This document shows positions 43,364-51,947 of a stretch of 64,000 bases of DNA, one piece after another. The notes under the pieces are model-generated. The model ran no database searches. It was not told the DNA's origin and saw only the letters and a list, made by a program, of their open reading frames with translations. The DNA is taken from NCBI GenBank assembly GCA_965243105.1, contig CBDEUC010000003.1, positions 1,860,001 through 1,924,000 on the forward strand. Direction: 5' to 3'. Position 1 is the first letter of the stretch, and every line of letters starts with the position of its first letter. Position numbers and translations under genes: made by a program. Source of the DNA: WLWS01 sp965243105. Lineage in GTDB: Bacteria > Pseudomonadota > Gammaproteobacteria > Eutrophobiales > Eutrophobiaceae.

Positions 43364-44995
43364 ATGTACGAGGATGGAACAATTCGAGCAGCAAAGGGCG
43401 CCGTTGCCAGCAGCCAGCCACTTGCGTCCGAGATAGGACTGGAAATTCTCAGGCAGGGAGGCAGTGCCGTGGATGCCGCTATCGCTGTGAACGCTGCACT
43501 TGGTCTCATGGAGCCGCACATGTGTGGTATCGGTGGTGATATTTTTGCCATCCTCTGGGAAGCTGGCAGTGCTCGACTGTCCGGCTTTAATGGTAGTGGA
43601 CGTTCAGCGTCCGCGCTTTCCCGTGAACAGCTGCAGGCCATGTTGCGCGAGCAGGGTCTTGAGCAAATCCCCATGCATGGTCCCCTTGCCGTGTCGGTGC
43701 CCGGAGCTGTGGATGGCTGGTTTGAACTGCATGAACGCCTGGGTCGCCTGCCCATGGCGGAGTTACTGGCACCGGCTATCTATTATGCTGAAAACGGATT
43801 CGAGGTGACTCCGGTGATCGCCGGCGAATGGCAGGAATTTTCCAGCCTGCTGGATGGCAAGGTCGCCGGGGGGTTTAGCAAGCTTTACCGACCGGGTTCA
43901 AACGCGCCTGCAAAAGGTACGTCTTTCCGTAACCCGGATCTCGCTGCCAGCTATGCAGGCATTGCCGAGGGTGGGCGTGATTTTTTCTACCGGGGCGAGC
44001 TGGCGAGTGTGCTGGCTTCATTTATGAAAGAACAGGGCGGCTATCTCTCAATGCAGGACTTCAGCACGCATCAGTCAAGCTGGGTGGACACGCTGTCAGT
44101 GAATTATCGCGGTTACGAGGTGCACGAGTTACCGCCAAACGGGCAGGGGCTGGCGGCGCTGCAGATGTTTCAAATGGCAAATTGCATGAATTATTCCGAC
44201 ATGCGGCCGGCAAGCGCGGATGTCATCCACAGCATGGTAGAGATCAAGAAACTGGCGTTTGAAGACCGCGCCCGCTATTACGCCGACATGGACTTTGCAG
44301 ACGTGCCCGTTGAGAAGCTCCTGAGTGAAGATTATTGCCAGCAGCGCCTGTCGAGGATCAACGATTCTGCCGCCAGGGTTGTTGAAGCAGGTCCGCTTTC
44401 AAGCGATACGGTCTATCTCACCTGTGCTGACAGCGAGGGCAACATGGTCTCACTGATCCAGAGCATCTTTCACCCCTTTGGCTCCGGGGTCGTTGCGCCC
44501 GGTACCGGCTTTGCCCTGCAAAACCGCGGCATGTCTTTTTCCATGGACGCAAACCATGCCAATGTTTACCAGCCTGCAAAGCGACCCTTCCAGACGATCA
44601 TTCCCGCCTTCATCATGCGTGACGGAAACCCCGTCATGAGTTTTGGCGTAATGGGAGGCGATATGCAGCCGCAGGGGCACCTGCAGGTAATTTCGAACAT
44701 CATTGATTTTGATATGGGCCTGCAGGAAGCAGGTGATCAGCCTCGCTGGCGTCACGATGGTTCATCGCAACCCACGGGAGCAGTCAACGACAGCCTGCAG
44801 GATGGAGGAGCGCTGGTGATGGAGGAAGGTTTTGAGGATGAAGTGATTACAGAACTTGAAAGGCGTGGTCATAAATTTGCGAATGATGACATGGGCTTTG
44901 GCTTTGGTGGTTACCAGGCCATTCGTTGCGCTGACGAAGGCGGTTACGAGGCTGCCTCTGAAAGTCGAAAGGACGGCGTGGCGCTGGGTTACTAG
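43364..44995 (+). CDS. Gamma-glutamyltransferase-like Ntn hydrolase (YwrD/cephalosporin-acylase branch)
   Basis: A 543-residue Ntn hydrolase precursor. It begins directly with ASSQPLASEIGLEILRQGGSAVDAAIA and has no signal peptide, unlike periplasmic GGT. The autocleavage/nucleophile Thr is in LSSDTVYLTCADSEGN. The usual SSMSPT oxyanion motif is replaced by RPFQTIIPAF, and PQGHLQV with DQPRW marks the divergent branch that includes YwrD, oxamate amidohydrolase-like and acylase-like enzymes. So true glutathione transpeptidase activity is doubtful. It is followed after three bases by bioA. Confidence 0.85.
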   Translation: MYEDGTIRAAKGAVASSQPLASEIGLEILRQGGSAVDAAIAVNAALGLMEPHMCGIGGDIFAILWEAGSARLSGFNGSGRSASALSREQLQAMLREQGLEQIPMHGPLAVSVPGAVDGWFELHERLGRLPMAELLAPAIYYAENGFEVTPVIAGEWQEFSSLLDGKVAGGFSKLYRPGSNAPAKGTSFRNPDLAASYAGIAEGGRDFFYRGELASVLASFMKEQGGYLSMQDFSTHQSSWVDTLSVNYRGYEVHELPPNGQGLAALQMFQMANCMNYSDMRPASADVIHSMVEIKKLAFEDRARYYADMDFADVPVEKLLSEDYCQQRLSRINDSAARVVEAGPLSSDTVYLTCADSEGNMVSLIQSIFHPFGSGVVAPGTGFALQNRGMSFSMDANHANVYQPAKRPFQTIIPAFIMRDGNPVMSFGVMGGDMQPQGHLQVISNIIDFDMGLQEAGDQPRWRHDGSSQPTGAVNDSLQDGGALVMEEGFEDEVITELERRGHKFANDDMGFGFGGYQAIRCADEGGYEAASESRKDGVALGY

Positions 44996-44998
44996 TAA

Positions 44999-46285
44999 AT
45001 GACGAAGAGTTTTGACGAACTGAGAGAAAGGGACGCCGCGTGCCTGTGGCACCCCTATTCAAGCACCGTGAACCCGCCGGCAGTGTTTCCCGTGGTATCA
45101 GCACGGGGCGTTTACCTTGAGCTGGCAGACGGCAGGAAGATTATCGATGGCATGGCGTCATGGTGGTGTGTTATCCATGGCTACAACCATCCCGTCCTCA
45201 ACCAGGCCATCGAGGCACAGCTGGGTGACATGTCCCACGTGATGTTTGGCGGTTTAACCCATGAGCCTGCCATCAGGCTTGCAGAAAAACTGGTCGCACT
45301 CAGTCCCGCCGGGCTGGAGCGCGTATTTTTCAGCGACTCGGGCTCAGTGTCAGTAGAGGTTGCCCTGAAGATGGCTATTCAATACTGGGCTGCGCGGGGA
45401 AAAGATCGAAAGCAAAAAATGCTGTGCCTTCGACAGGCTTACCACGGTGATACGCTTGGTGCCATGGCCACCTGTGATCCGGTTACAGGTATGCACAGTC
45501 TTTTCAATGACGTGCTCACAAGGCATTACTTTGCCGATGCGCCCGGTATTCCCTATGGTAGTGAGTGGGACGAAGGCGCCATTGGATCTCTCAGGCAACT
45601 TCTTTCACAGCACAGCGACGAGCTGGCTGCATTGATACTTGAACCGATAGTGCAGGGCGCGGGCGGCATGCGTTTTTATCATCCGACATATCTTCAGCGT
45701 GCGCGTGAGCTTTGTGATGAATACGAGGTACTTTTGATCGCTGATGAGATCGCTACCGGGTTTGGGCGAAGCGGCAAACTGTTTGCCTGTGAACATGCCG
45801 ACATTAGCCCCGATATCATGTGCGTGGGTAAGGCACTCACCGGCGGCTACATGACGTTGGCCGCAACCCTTGCCACGGACGAGGTGAGCAGGGTAATTTC
45901 AAGGGAAGGTGAGGGCGTATTTATGCATGGCCCGACCTTCATGGCTAACCCGCTCGCCTGTAGTGTTGCCCTTGCCAGTATCGAGCTTCTTGTTAATGAA
46001 AACTGGAAATCAAGAGTGGATGCTATCGAGCGTGCTCTTGAATCAGGTCTTTCGCCCTGCGGTAAATTAACCGGTGTCGCGGATGTGCGTGTACTTGGAG
46101 CCATCGGCGTGGTTGAGCTGGAGTCAGCGGTAGACATGCACGTCATTCCGCAACAGTTTGTTGATGCCGGTGCCTGGGTCAGGCCTTTTGGAAAACTGGT
46201 TTACGTCATGCCGCCTTACATAATTTCTGACGCTGAGCTAAACAAACTTTGTTCGGCGATATATAGTGTAGTTGCAACGTTATAA
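44999..46285 (+). CDS. bioA: Adenosylmethionine-8-amino-7-oxononanoate aminotransferase
   Basis: A 428-residue class III PLP aminotransferase converting KAPA to DAPA in biotin synthesis with SAM as amino donor. CLWHPYSS and DGMASWWCVIHGYNHP are BioA-specific signatures; the PLP lysine is in VGKALTGGYMTLAATL. The rest of the bio genes are not in the window, so bioA is detached from a bio operon. It is closely spaced behind the GGT-like gene and followed by fold-back repeat copy 3. Confidence 0.95.
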   Translation: MTKSFDELRERDAACLWHPYSSTVNPPAVFPVVSARGVYLELADGRKIIDGMASWWCVIHGYNHPVLNQAIEAQLGDMSHVMFGGLTHEPAIRLAEKLVALSPAGLERVFFSDSGSVSVEVALKMAIQYWAARGKDRKQKMLCLRQAYHGDTLGAMATCDPVTGMHSLFNDVLTRHYFADAPGIPYGSEWDEGAIGSLRQLLSQHSDELAALILEPIVQGAGGMRFYHPTYLQRARELCDEYEVLLIADEIATGFGRSGKLFACEHADISPDIMCVGKALTGGYMTLAATLATDEVSRVISREGEGVFMHGPTFMANPLACSVALASIELLVNENWKSRVDAIERALESGLSPCGKLTGVADVRVLGAIGVVELESAVDMHVIPQQFVDAGAWVRPFGKLVYVMPPYIISDAELNKLCSAIYSVVATL

Positions 46286-46299
46286 TCAGAAAACACAAG

Positions 46300-46410
46300 T
46301 CGCGTTTCACTATGAATAGAACACGGACACGCTGTTAATACGTCCATGTACGCTCCTCAGCGGCGTCCCTGCCGCTGAGGGTCCGCTTTTCTATCCATAG
46401 TGATACTCGA
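46300..46410 (+). repeat. Fold-back intergenic repeat, copy 3
   Basis: Third plus-orientation copy, between bioA and the FAD reductase. Outer arms TCACTATGAATAGAA (from 46307) and TTCTATCCATAGTGA (ending about 46403) are complementary with one mismatch and are specific to this copy. The core GTTAATACGTCCATGTACGC follows, then a ten-base perfect inner stem CCTCAGCGGC/GCCGCTGAGG (46355-46380) and GTCCGC on the right. Confidence 0.85.
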
Positions 46411-46461
46411 TGGTGATGAGTATATGTACCAAGAATTGAAAGCCTGTTACTGGAGAGTTAA

Positions 46462-47682
46462 ATGAGTCAAACCTGCATTATTATCGGCGCCAGCCATGCA
46501 GCGGCACAACTTGCACCCACCCTGCGCCAGGAAGGCTGGGAGGGACGCATAATTGTTATCGGCGACGAGGCCTGGATCCCCTATCACCGCCCACCACTGT
46601 CAAAGACGTTTCTCTCGGGCGAGAAGAGCATGGATGAGATCTATATAAAGCCACAGAACGTCTATGATAATGCCGACATCGAGTTCATGTTGAGCACTCG
46701 CGTAGAGAGTATTGACCGGGAGAACAAGTCAGTGTCCCTCGATAACGGCGAAACATTGAACTGGGACAAGCTGGCACTGACTACCGGCTCGCGGGTACGA
46801 AAGATTGATATGCCCGGCGTGGATCTCGAGGGTATTTACTACCTGCGTGATGCTGCGGATGTAGACAAGATACGTTCGCGTACCGGTGAAGGTAAAAAAG
46901 CGGTCATCATCGGTGGTGGATACATCGGTCTTGAAACTGCGGCGGTGCTTCGAAAACTTGGCATGGAAGTGACCGTGATCGAAATGATGGAGCGTGTACT
47001 GCAAAGAATCACGACGCCGGAAATCTCCGCCTTTTACCAGCGTATTCATCAGGAAGAAGGGGTTAACATTCTCTGTGGGGTGGGGCTTGAAGCGTTTGAA
47101 GGCGAGGGATCGGTACAAAAGGTTGTATGCAACGACGGCAGTACCCACGATGCCGATCTGGTGGTGATTGGTGTTGGCATAATGCCCAACGTGGAACTTG
47201 CCGAGACTGCCGGTCTCGAGGTGAACAACGGCATTGTCGTGGACAAGTTTGCACGAACATCAGATCCGGACATCGTTGCAGCAGGTGACTGTACATTTCA
47301 TCCCAATGCCTTTTACGGCAGGGATATTCGCCTCGAGTCTGTGCAGAATGCATCGGACCAGGCAAGAACAGCTGCCCTGAGTCTTTGTGGAAAGGACCAG
47401 GCATATGATGCCTTACCCTGGTTCTGGTCAGACCAGTATGATCTCAAGCTACAGATTGCCGGTCTGTCCCAGGGTTATGATGAAGTGGTGATACGCGGTG
47501 ATATCAAGGGTAGCCGAAGCTTTGCCGCGTTCTACCTGAAAGACGGTGTGATCATATCTGTTGATGCCGTGAACAAACCACCCGAATTCATGATGGGTAA
47601 ACGCCTGATAAGCAACAAGGTTGATCCGGACCGTGAAAAGCTTGCCGACGCCGCTGTACCGATCAAGGAAATCATGGCCTGA
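46462..47682 (+). CDS. FAD-dependent NAD(P)H:ferredoxin reductase, putidaredoxin-reductase type
   Basis: A 406-residue pyridine nucleotide-disulfide oxidoreductase fold. FAD fingerprint IIIGASHAAAQLAPTLR, the YHRPPLSK segment, NAD fingerprint VIIGGGYIGLETAAVLR, and second FAD motif VAAGDCTFHPN are visible; the C-terminal reductase domain starts near residue 320. There is no redox-active CxxC, matching rubredoxin/ferredoxin reductases. The putidaredoxin-type ferredoxin at 36516 is a natural partner. GGAG precedes the ATG. Confidence 0.92.
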   Translation: MSQTCIIIGASHAAAQLAPTLRQEGWEGRIIVIGDEAWIPYHRPPLSKTFLSGEKSMDEIYIKPQNVYDNADIEFMLSTRVESIDRENKSVSLDNGETLNWDKLALTTGSRVRKIDMPGVDLEGIYYLRDAADVDKIRSRTGEGKKAVIIGGGYIGLETAAVLRKLGMEVTVIEMMERVLQRITTPEISAFYQRIHQEEGVNILCGVGLEAFEGEGSVQKVVCNDGSTHDADLVVIGVGIMPNVELAETAGLEVNNGIVVDKFARTSDPDIVAAGDCTFHPNAFYGRDIRLESVQNASDQARTAALSLCGKDQAYDALPWFWSDQYDLKLQIAGLSQGYDEVVIRGDIKGSRSFAAFYLKDGVIISVDAVNKPPEFMMGKRLISNKVDPDREKLADAAVPIKEIMA

Positions 47683-47703
47683 ATGAATGAAATGGAGAAC
47701 TCA

Positions 47704-49191
47704 ATGATAAGAACAAAACTGCCCCCCGTATTGACTGCGCTCATGCTGCTGTGCCTGCTGGTATTGAGTGCCTGCAGTGAAGATAAGGCCGAGATGCAAA
47801 GTGCAAAGGACGAAGCGCCTGTAAAAACGGAAACCTCACCCGCGGTCGCCCCTGCAACAGGCTCAAATCTTTTGCCTCACCAGCAAATGGCAAAGGCATT
47901 TCTGAAAGAGATGGTGGAAATTGACAGTACTCACAGTACAGGTAGTGCCACTAAAGTTGCGGAAGCCATGGCAAAGCGTCTTATCGATGCCGGCTTTGAC
48001 AGGGATGACGTTAAAGTCATGCAGCCCGCTGAAACCAAGGGAAACCTCATTGCCCGTTACCGGGGTAACAACTCGGGACGCAAACCGCTGCTGTTGCTGG
48101 CACATATCGACGTGGTGGAAGCAAACCCTGAAGACTGGGAGCTGGACCCTTTTACCTTTACCGAAAAGGACGGCTATTACTGGGGCCGGGGAACCATTGA
48201 CGACAAGGACGAGGCAGCTATTCACGTGGCTAACTTTATTCGCTTCAGGAAGGAAGGTTACGTGCCGGACAGGGATCTCATTATTGCTTTAACCGCAGAC
48301 GAGGAAGGAGGACCGGAAAACGGTGTGAAGTGGCTTGTTGAAGAGCACAGGGAATTGATTGATGCGGAGTATGCCCTCAATGAGGGAGGAGGCGGATCAA
48401 GCAGGAATGGTGCGCATGTTTCCAATAACGTGCAGGCCAGCGAAAAGATATACCAGTCTTATAACATTGAATTTACCAACAGCGGTGGACACAGCTCTCT
48501 GCCGGTAAAGGACAATGCCATCTATCACCTGGCTGATGCACTTGGCCGGATTCGGGACTATGATTTTCCTGTCAGGCTTAACGAGGTCTCACGCGCTTTT
48601 TTTGAACGTACAGCTGAACTGCAACAAGGGCCATTGAAAAAGGCAATGCAGGGAATTTTACAAGAACCGCCTGACGAGGCGGCAATCGCTTACCTGGCGG
48701 ATACACCTTTTTACAATTCGCGCATGCGAACGACCTGCGTGGCGACCATGATTGACGGCGGGCACCGGGATAACGCGTTACCGCAAAGGGCGAGGGCCAC
48801 GGTCAATTGTCGTATATTGCCGGATGGTACGGTGGATGATGTCAAGGCCACGCTTGAGTATGTTATCGCTAACGATGATGTTGTGATCACAAATGGAAAA
48901 GGAGGCGCCCTGTCACCACCATCTCCATTAACACCGGAAATAATTGGTGCAATCGAATCAGTCACCGATTCCATGTGGCCAGGGCTGCCGGTCATTCCGA
49001 TCATGAGTACCGGCGCCACTGATGCACGTTACCTGCGTGGAAATGGCATACCGGTTTATGGCGTGTCGGGTATTTTCAGCGATATAGATGACAACCGAGC
49101 TCATGGCCAGAACGAGCGGATTGGCGTTGAGAGTTTCTTTGAAGGACAGGAATTCCTGTATCGACTGGTTAAAGAACTCAGCGGTGGCTAG
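47704..49191 (+). CDS. M20/M25/M40 family peptidase, lipoprotein
   Basis: A 495-residue secreted metallopeptidase. A lipoprotein signal ends in LVLSAC, so the mature protein is membrane-anchored in the periplasm. Metal-binding and catalytic motifs: LLLAHIDVVEANPEDW, YYWGRGTIDDKDEAA and the catalytic glutamates in TADEEGGPENG, with a later His near the C-terminus (RAHGQNER). The start is the second ATG (47704) with GGAG seven bases upstream; ATG 47683 would bury the signal peptide. It is convergent with the next gene, sharing one CTAG for both stops. Confidence 0.9.
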   Translation: MIRTKLPPVLTALMLLCLLVLSACSEDKAEMQSAKDEAPVKTETSPAVAPATGSNLLPHQQMAKAFLKEMVEIDSTHSTGSATKVAEAMAKRLIDAGFDRDDVKVMQPAETKGNLIARYRGNNSGRKPLLLLAHIDVVEANPEDWELDPFTFTEKDGYYWGRGTIDDKDEAAIHVANFIRFRKEGYVPDRDLIIALTADEEGGPENGVKWLVEEHRELIDAEYALNEGGGGSSRNGAHVSNNVQASEKIYQSYNIEFTNSGGHSSLPVKDNAIYHLADALGRIRDYDFPVRLNEVSRAFFERTAELQQGPLKKAMQGILQEPPDEAAIAYLADTPFYNSRMRTTCVATMIDGGHRDNALPQRARATVNCRILPDGTVDDVKATLEYVIANDDVVITNGKGGALSPPSPLTPEIIGAIESVTDSMWPGLPVIPIMSTGATDARYLRGNGIPVYGVSGIFSDIDDNRAHGQNERIGVESFFEGQEFLYRLVKELSGG

Positions 49192-49472
49192 CTATTGCCC
49201 TGCTGGCTATCGAGTTCTCTTGTAAGCTCGGCTTTTCTCAAGCTTAGCTTTACAACCTGTATTCCACACACCGCGACAATGGCAATACCCCCAAACAGCA
49301 GCCCGTTCTGTACAAGGTCACTGGATAAAGCCGGGTGAAAGGGTTCTCCGTCACTGGCAAACCTTGCATAAGCCCACAGGCCAATCATCAGCATGCCGGG
49401 CGTATCGTATATACCCATCATCATGATTTTCTTTTCCACTTCCCTGATCTTCTCTTCCGTCGAATTAAACAT
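49188..49472 (-). CDS. Small membrane protein of unknown function
   Basis: A 94-residue protein with two predicted membrane segments (about 20-36 and 55-75) flanked by charged helices (EEKIREVEKK at the N-terminus, LRKAELTREL at the C-terminus). I recognise no family. It is the last gene of a seven-gene minus-strand run that includes the metallo-beta-lactamase. Confidence 0.65.
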   Translation of the reverse strand: MFNSTEEKIREVEKKIMMMGIYDTPGMLMIGLWAYARFASDGEPFHPALSSDLVQNGLLFGGIAIVAVCGIQVVKLSLRKAELTRELDSQQGNS

Positions 49473-49504
49473 TCCACCCTTCTTTTCCGTGGCTGTGAAT
49501 GAAC

Positions 49505-49849
49505 CTACTGGAACTCGGGTCGATCCTCACCCTGGGTGACAAGCACGATACTGTCCATCACTGCTGTCTCGGTGTGTGTATCATCCGGTTCGACAAAATA
49601 GCAGCCCCCGGCTGAGATACAGACTTTCCCGTCGCTCTCACTTTCTACTTCTATTTCCCCTTGAACCACCATAACCTGCACCCACAATGGGTGAGTATGC
49701 TGTGGAATACACATCCCTTTCGGCATTCGAAAGAAGGCGGAACGCATTTCGAAGTCGCCTTCCCACACGACACTTTTCTCCATATCAACGCCACCACGCA
49801 CCGGCGCCTTTTCAAATGACAAATTTCCTGCAGGATAATATTTACTCAT
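49505..49849 (-). CDS. Cupin-domain protein
   Basis: A 114-residue single cupin. MCIPQHTHPLWVQVMVVQGEIEVE matches cupin motif 1 (two His, and Glu at the end), and AGGCYFVEPDDTHTETA matches motif 2, so a metal site is likely. No signal peptide is present. Cupins of this size bind small anions or act as sensors or isomerases; no specific function is visible. It lies 12 bases downstream of the amidohydrolase lipoprotein gene. Confidence 0.8.
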   Translation of the reverse strand: MSKYYPAGNLSFEKAPVRGGVDMEKSVVWEGDFEMRSAFFRMPKGMCIPQHTHPLWVQVMVVQGEIEVESESDGKVCISAGGCYFVEPDDTHTETAVMDSIVLVTQGEDRPEFQ

Positions 49850-49861
49850 GCTTTCTTGCCC

Positions 49862-51151
49862 TCAATAGCCGGTGAATTCTTTTCCCTCTCGCCATACCCT
49901 GAGAATTTTTCGCGTATCCATGATATCGCGGGTCGGATCCCCGTCCAGCAGAACGAGGTCTGCGCGCCTGCCAACTTCTATTCTTCCGCGGTCGTGTAGT
50001 CCAAAGGTATCAGCGATGGAAGCGGTTGCGCTTTGCAGTACCTGGCGTGGTGCCAGGCCAGCTGCAACATAAAGCTCCAGCATGCGGTGGTAACTGGCGC
50101 CATGAACAATACGCGGGTTACCATTAAATGCATCGGTGCCCGCGAGGAGCATGACATTCGCTTCAATAAGGCTGCGAAATGCGGCAAAGCTTTTCTCCAT
50201 GGTCAAACCATCCGGAGCCTTGAGTTCCTTGCCAAGTTGCTTACGGGAATTCGCCGACAGTTTCGAGGCAAGTTGTTCGTCCTCGAGTATCAACTTCGGC
50301 CCCACGTTTATGAAACCATCTATCACGGTAAGGTCGCCGGCGACGACTTCTATCCCGTTCTCGGCCAGTAATTTCGCGAGCGCGGGCTCGCTGCCGGAGT
50401 CTCGCCAGTAATGAACCAGTCCATCCACCCGCGCCTCAACCGCGAGCTGAACATCATTGCTATTCTCAACGTGGGCCCACACAAGCAGGCCCCTGGCATG
50501 CGCTGCCTCAACAACAGCGTGAACAGTCTCCGGGCTTAATATCGGCACGTCCTGTTTTTCATGACGCACCCCGTTGATCATGATCTTTATATAGTCCGCG
50601 CCAAGCCTGTACCGTTCATCAACGAAGGCCTCGGCATTCGCAACGTCGTCGAGTGTCGGAACTTCTATGCCGTACTCTGTGAAATGACCGCCTGCCCGGG
50701 TAATCGCGATACCGGAAGAAAAGAAATCAGCAACATCCTTACGAGATGTCGCTGCCTGTCGAAGCATGCTGTCATGCTCGGGAAAAGTCCCCATATCCAG
50801 CACGGTAGTGACGCCAAAACCCAGCGCTTGCTGTAATTGTTCGACAGATTCCGTGTGGGTATGTGCATCGATAAACCCGGGTACAAGGGTGTGCCCACGC
50901 GCATCAATGACCCTGCTACCGCTGGCATCAATGGACTTGCCAATCCCGGCGATCTTTCCATCACGTACCAGGATATCCATACCCCTGGTGAGTTCTTCAC
51001 CGTCAAATACATTGGCACCACTTATGACAAAATTGTCGCTGACCGCGGTTTTCTTCACGACCTCAGCGGTGTTTGAACAGGCAAGGGTGCCAAGCAGGAG
51101 TGCAACAAGCTGAACTGCAAGGAAAAGACTCTGCTGCAGTGATCGTCTCAT
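49862..51151 (-). CDS. Amidohydrolase-superfamily lipoprotein
   Basis: A 429-residue imidazolonepropionase-like amidohydrolase with a lipoprotein signal ending GTLAC. Metal ligands expected for this superfamily: HxH in GFIDAHTHTES, the carboxylated Lys in YIKIMINGV, His in VWAHVENSN and the catalytic Asp in LAGTDAFNG. It is close in layout to prolidase-like cyclic dipeptide/Xaa-Pro hydrolases, but the substrate is unknown. Anchored in the periplasm, it may act with the other secreted hydrolases of this run. Confidence 0.88.
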   Translation of the reverse strand: MRRSLQQSLFLAVQLVALLLGTLACSNTAEVVKKTAVSDNFVISGANVFDGEELTRGMDILVRDGKIAGIGKSIDASGSRVIDARGHTLVPGFIDAHTHTESVEQLQQALGFGVTTVLDMGTFPEHDSMLRQAATSRKDVADFFSSGIAITRAGGHFTEYGIEVPTLDDVANAEAFVDERYRLGADYIKIMINGVRHEKQDVPILSPETVHAVVEAAHARGLLVWAHVENSNDVQLAVEARVDGLVHYWRDSGSEPALAKLLAENGIEVVAGDLTVIDGFINVGPKLILEDEQLASKLSANSRKQLGKELKAPDGLTMEKSFAAFRSLIEANVMLLAGTDAFNGNPRIVHGASYHRMLELYVAAGLAPRQVLQSATASIADTFGLHDRGRIEVGRRADLVLLDGDPTRDIMDTRKILRVWREGKEFTGY

Positions 51152-51175
51152 GTAAGCCGGTAAATATCGCCTGGT

Positions 51176-51511
51176 CTAGTTTGCTTTTGCAGGAAACTCC
51201 ATGCCCTTTAACAATGAAACCCGGCAAAGCAGGATCTGTCCAAGCAAGTCGTTGCCATCCCCTTCGATGCTATCACCGGGGAACAGCTCCGAGACTTTTT
51301 TGCGGCATTGGTTGTCTGCCTTCCTGAGCTTGTCAACGCAGCCATTTTCTTCGACATAGCCTTCTTTTACGAAGGCCATGCAGAGTTCCTCGGCTGATGA
51401 CATTTTAAAAACCGTATCAATGTAGTCTGCTTTTGACACCTTGTTCTCGGCTTGCGCGCTGCCAGCAAGTATGCAGCTAAACATAAAAACGAGTGAATAG
51501 ATTATTTTCAA
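51176..51511 (-). CDS. Small secreted cysteine-containing protein of unknown function
   Basis: A 111-residue protein starting with TTG at 51511..51509, seven bases after a GGAG site. The first 21 residues form a Sec signal (IIYSLVFMFSCILAGSAQA). The mature part has four cysteines (LCMAF, NGCVD, NQCRK, LLCRV), probably two periplasmic disulfides in a helical bundle. I recognise no family. It sits in the minus-strand run between the amidohydrolase and the tRNA-binding-domain gene. Confidence 0.65.
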   Translation of the reverse strand: MKIIYSLVFMFSCILAGSAQAENKVSKADYIDTVFKMSSAEELCMAFVKEGYVEENGCVDKLRKADNQCRKKVSELFPGDSIEGDGNDLLGQILLCRVSLLKGMEFPAKAN

Positions 51512-51530
51512 GGCAATTCTCCGTTTACAG

Positions 51531-51884
51531 TTATCCAGCCCTGCTGCCATCGGGCATGGGTCTTTCGGGTACGGCAAGGCAGGGCAGAACACCATCAGCA
51601 TAACCGATATCAAACATCATGCCCTGTGAGAGCTCGCCAGCCATTTTACGCTCAGGCAGGTTGACGACAAACAGCGCCTGTTTGCCCTTAATCTCTTCGG
51701 GCTGTTCTCTTTCCTTGCCTATGCCGGCGAGAATAGAACGTTGATGATCGCCAAAGTCGACAATCAGCTTTATTAGCTTGTCGGATTTTTCGACGCCGGA
51801 TACTTCGCTAATGGTTCCAAGACGAATATCCAGCTTGTCCAGGTCTTCAATGGAGATAAGTTCTTTAACAGGTGCAGGCGTCAT
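51531..51884 (-). CDS. tRNA-binding-domain protein (CsaA / MetG C-terminal type)
   Basis: A 117-residue OB-fold protein. ISIEDLDKLDIRLGTI, SDKLIKLIVDFG, RSILAGIGK and VVNLPERKMAGELSQGM are the classical tRNA_bind (PF01588) motifs, as in CsaA and the C-terminal domain of methionyl-tRNA synthetase. CsaA has been described as a chaperone-like, secretion-related protein. The ATG at 51884 is preferred; the longer frame to 51944 adds a hydrophobic leader that this cytoplasmic fold does not need. Confidence 0.88.
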   Translation of the reverse strand: MTPAPVKELISIEDLDKLDIRLGTISEVSGVEKSDKLIKLIVDFGDHQRSILAGIGKEREQPEEIKGKQALFVVNLPERKMAGELSQGMMFDIGYADGVLPCLAVPERPMPDGSRAG

Positions 51885-51947
51885 AGTGGGATTTACCGGT
51901 TTATTGCTCGAGCTGTCCAGCAGGAGTATAGACCAAAACAGCATACT

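Noticed and set aside
45229..45248. parS-like sequence (TGTCCCACGTGATGTTT) inside bioA
   Set aside because: Only the central CCACGTGA-type core resembles parS; the outer half-site does not match and it lies inside a conserved coding region.
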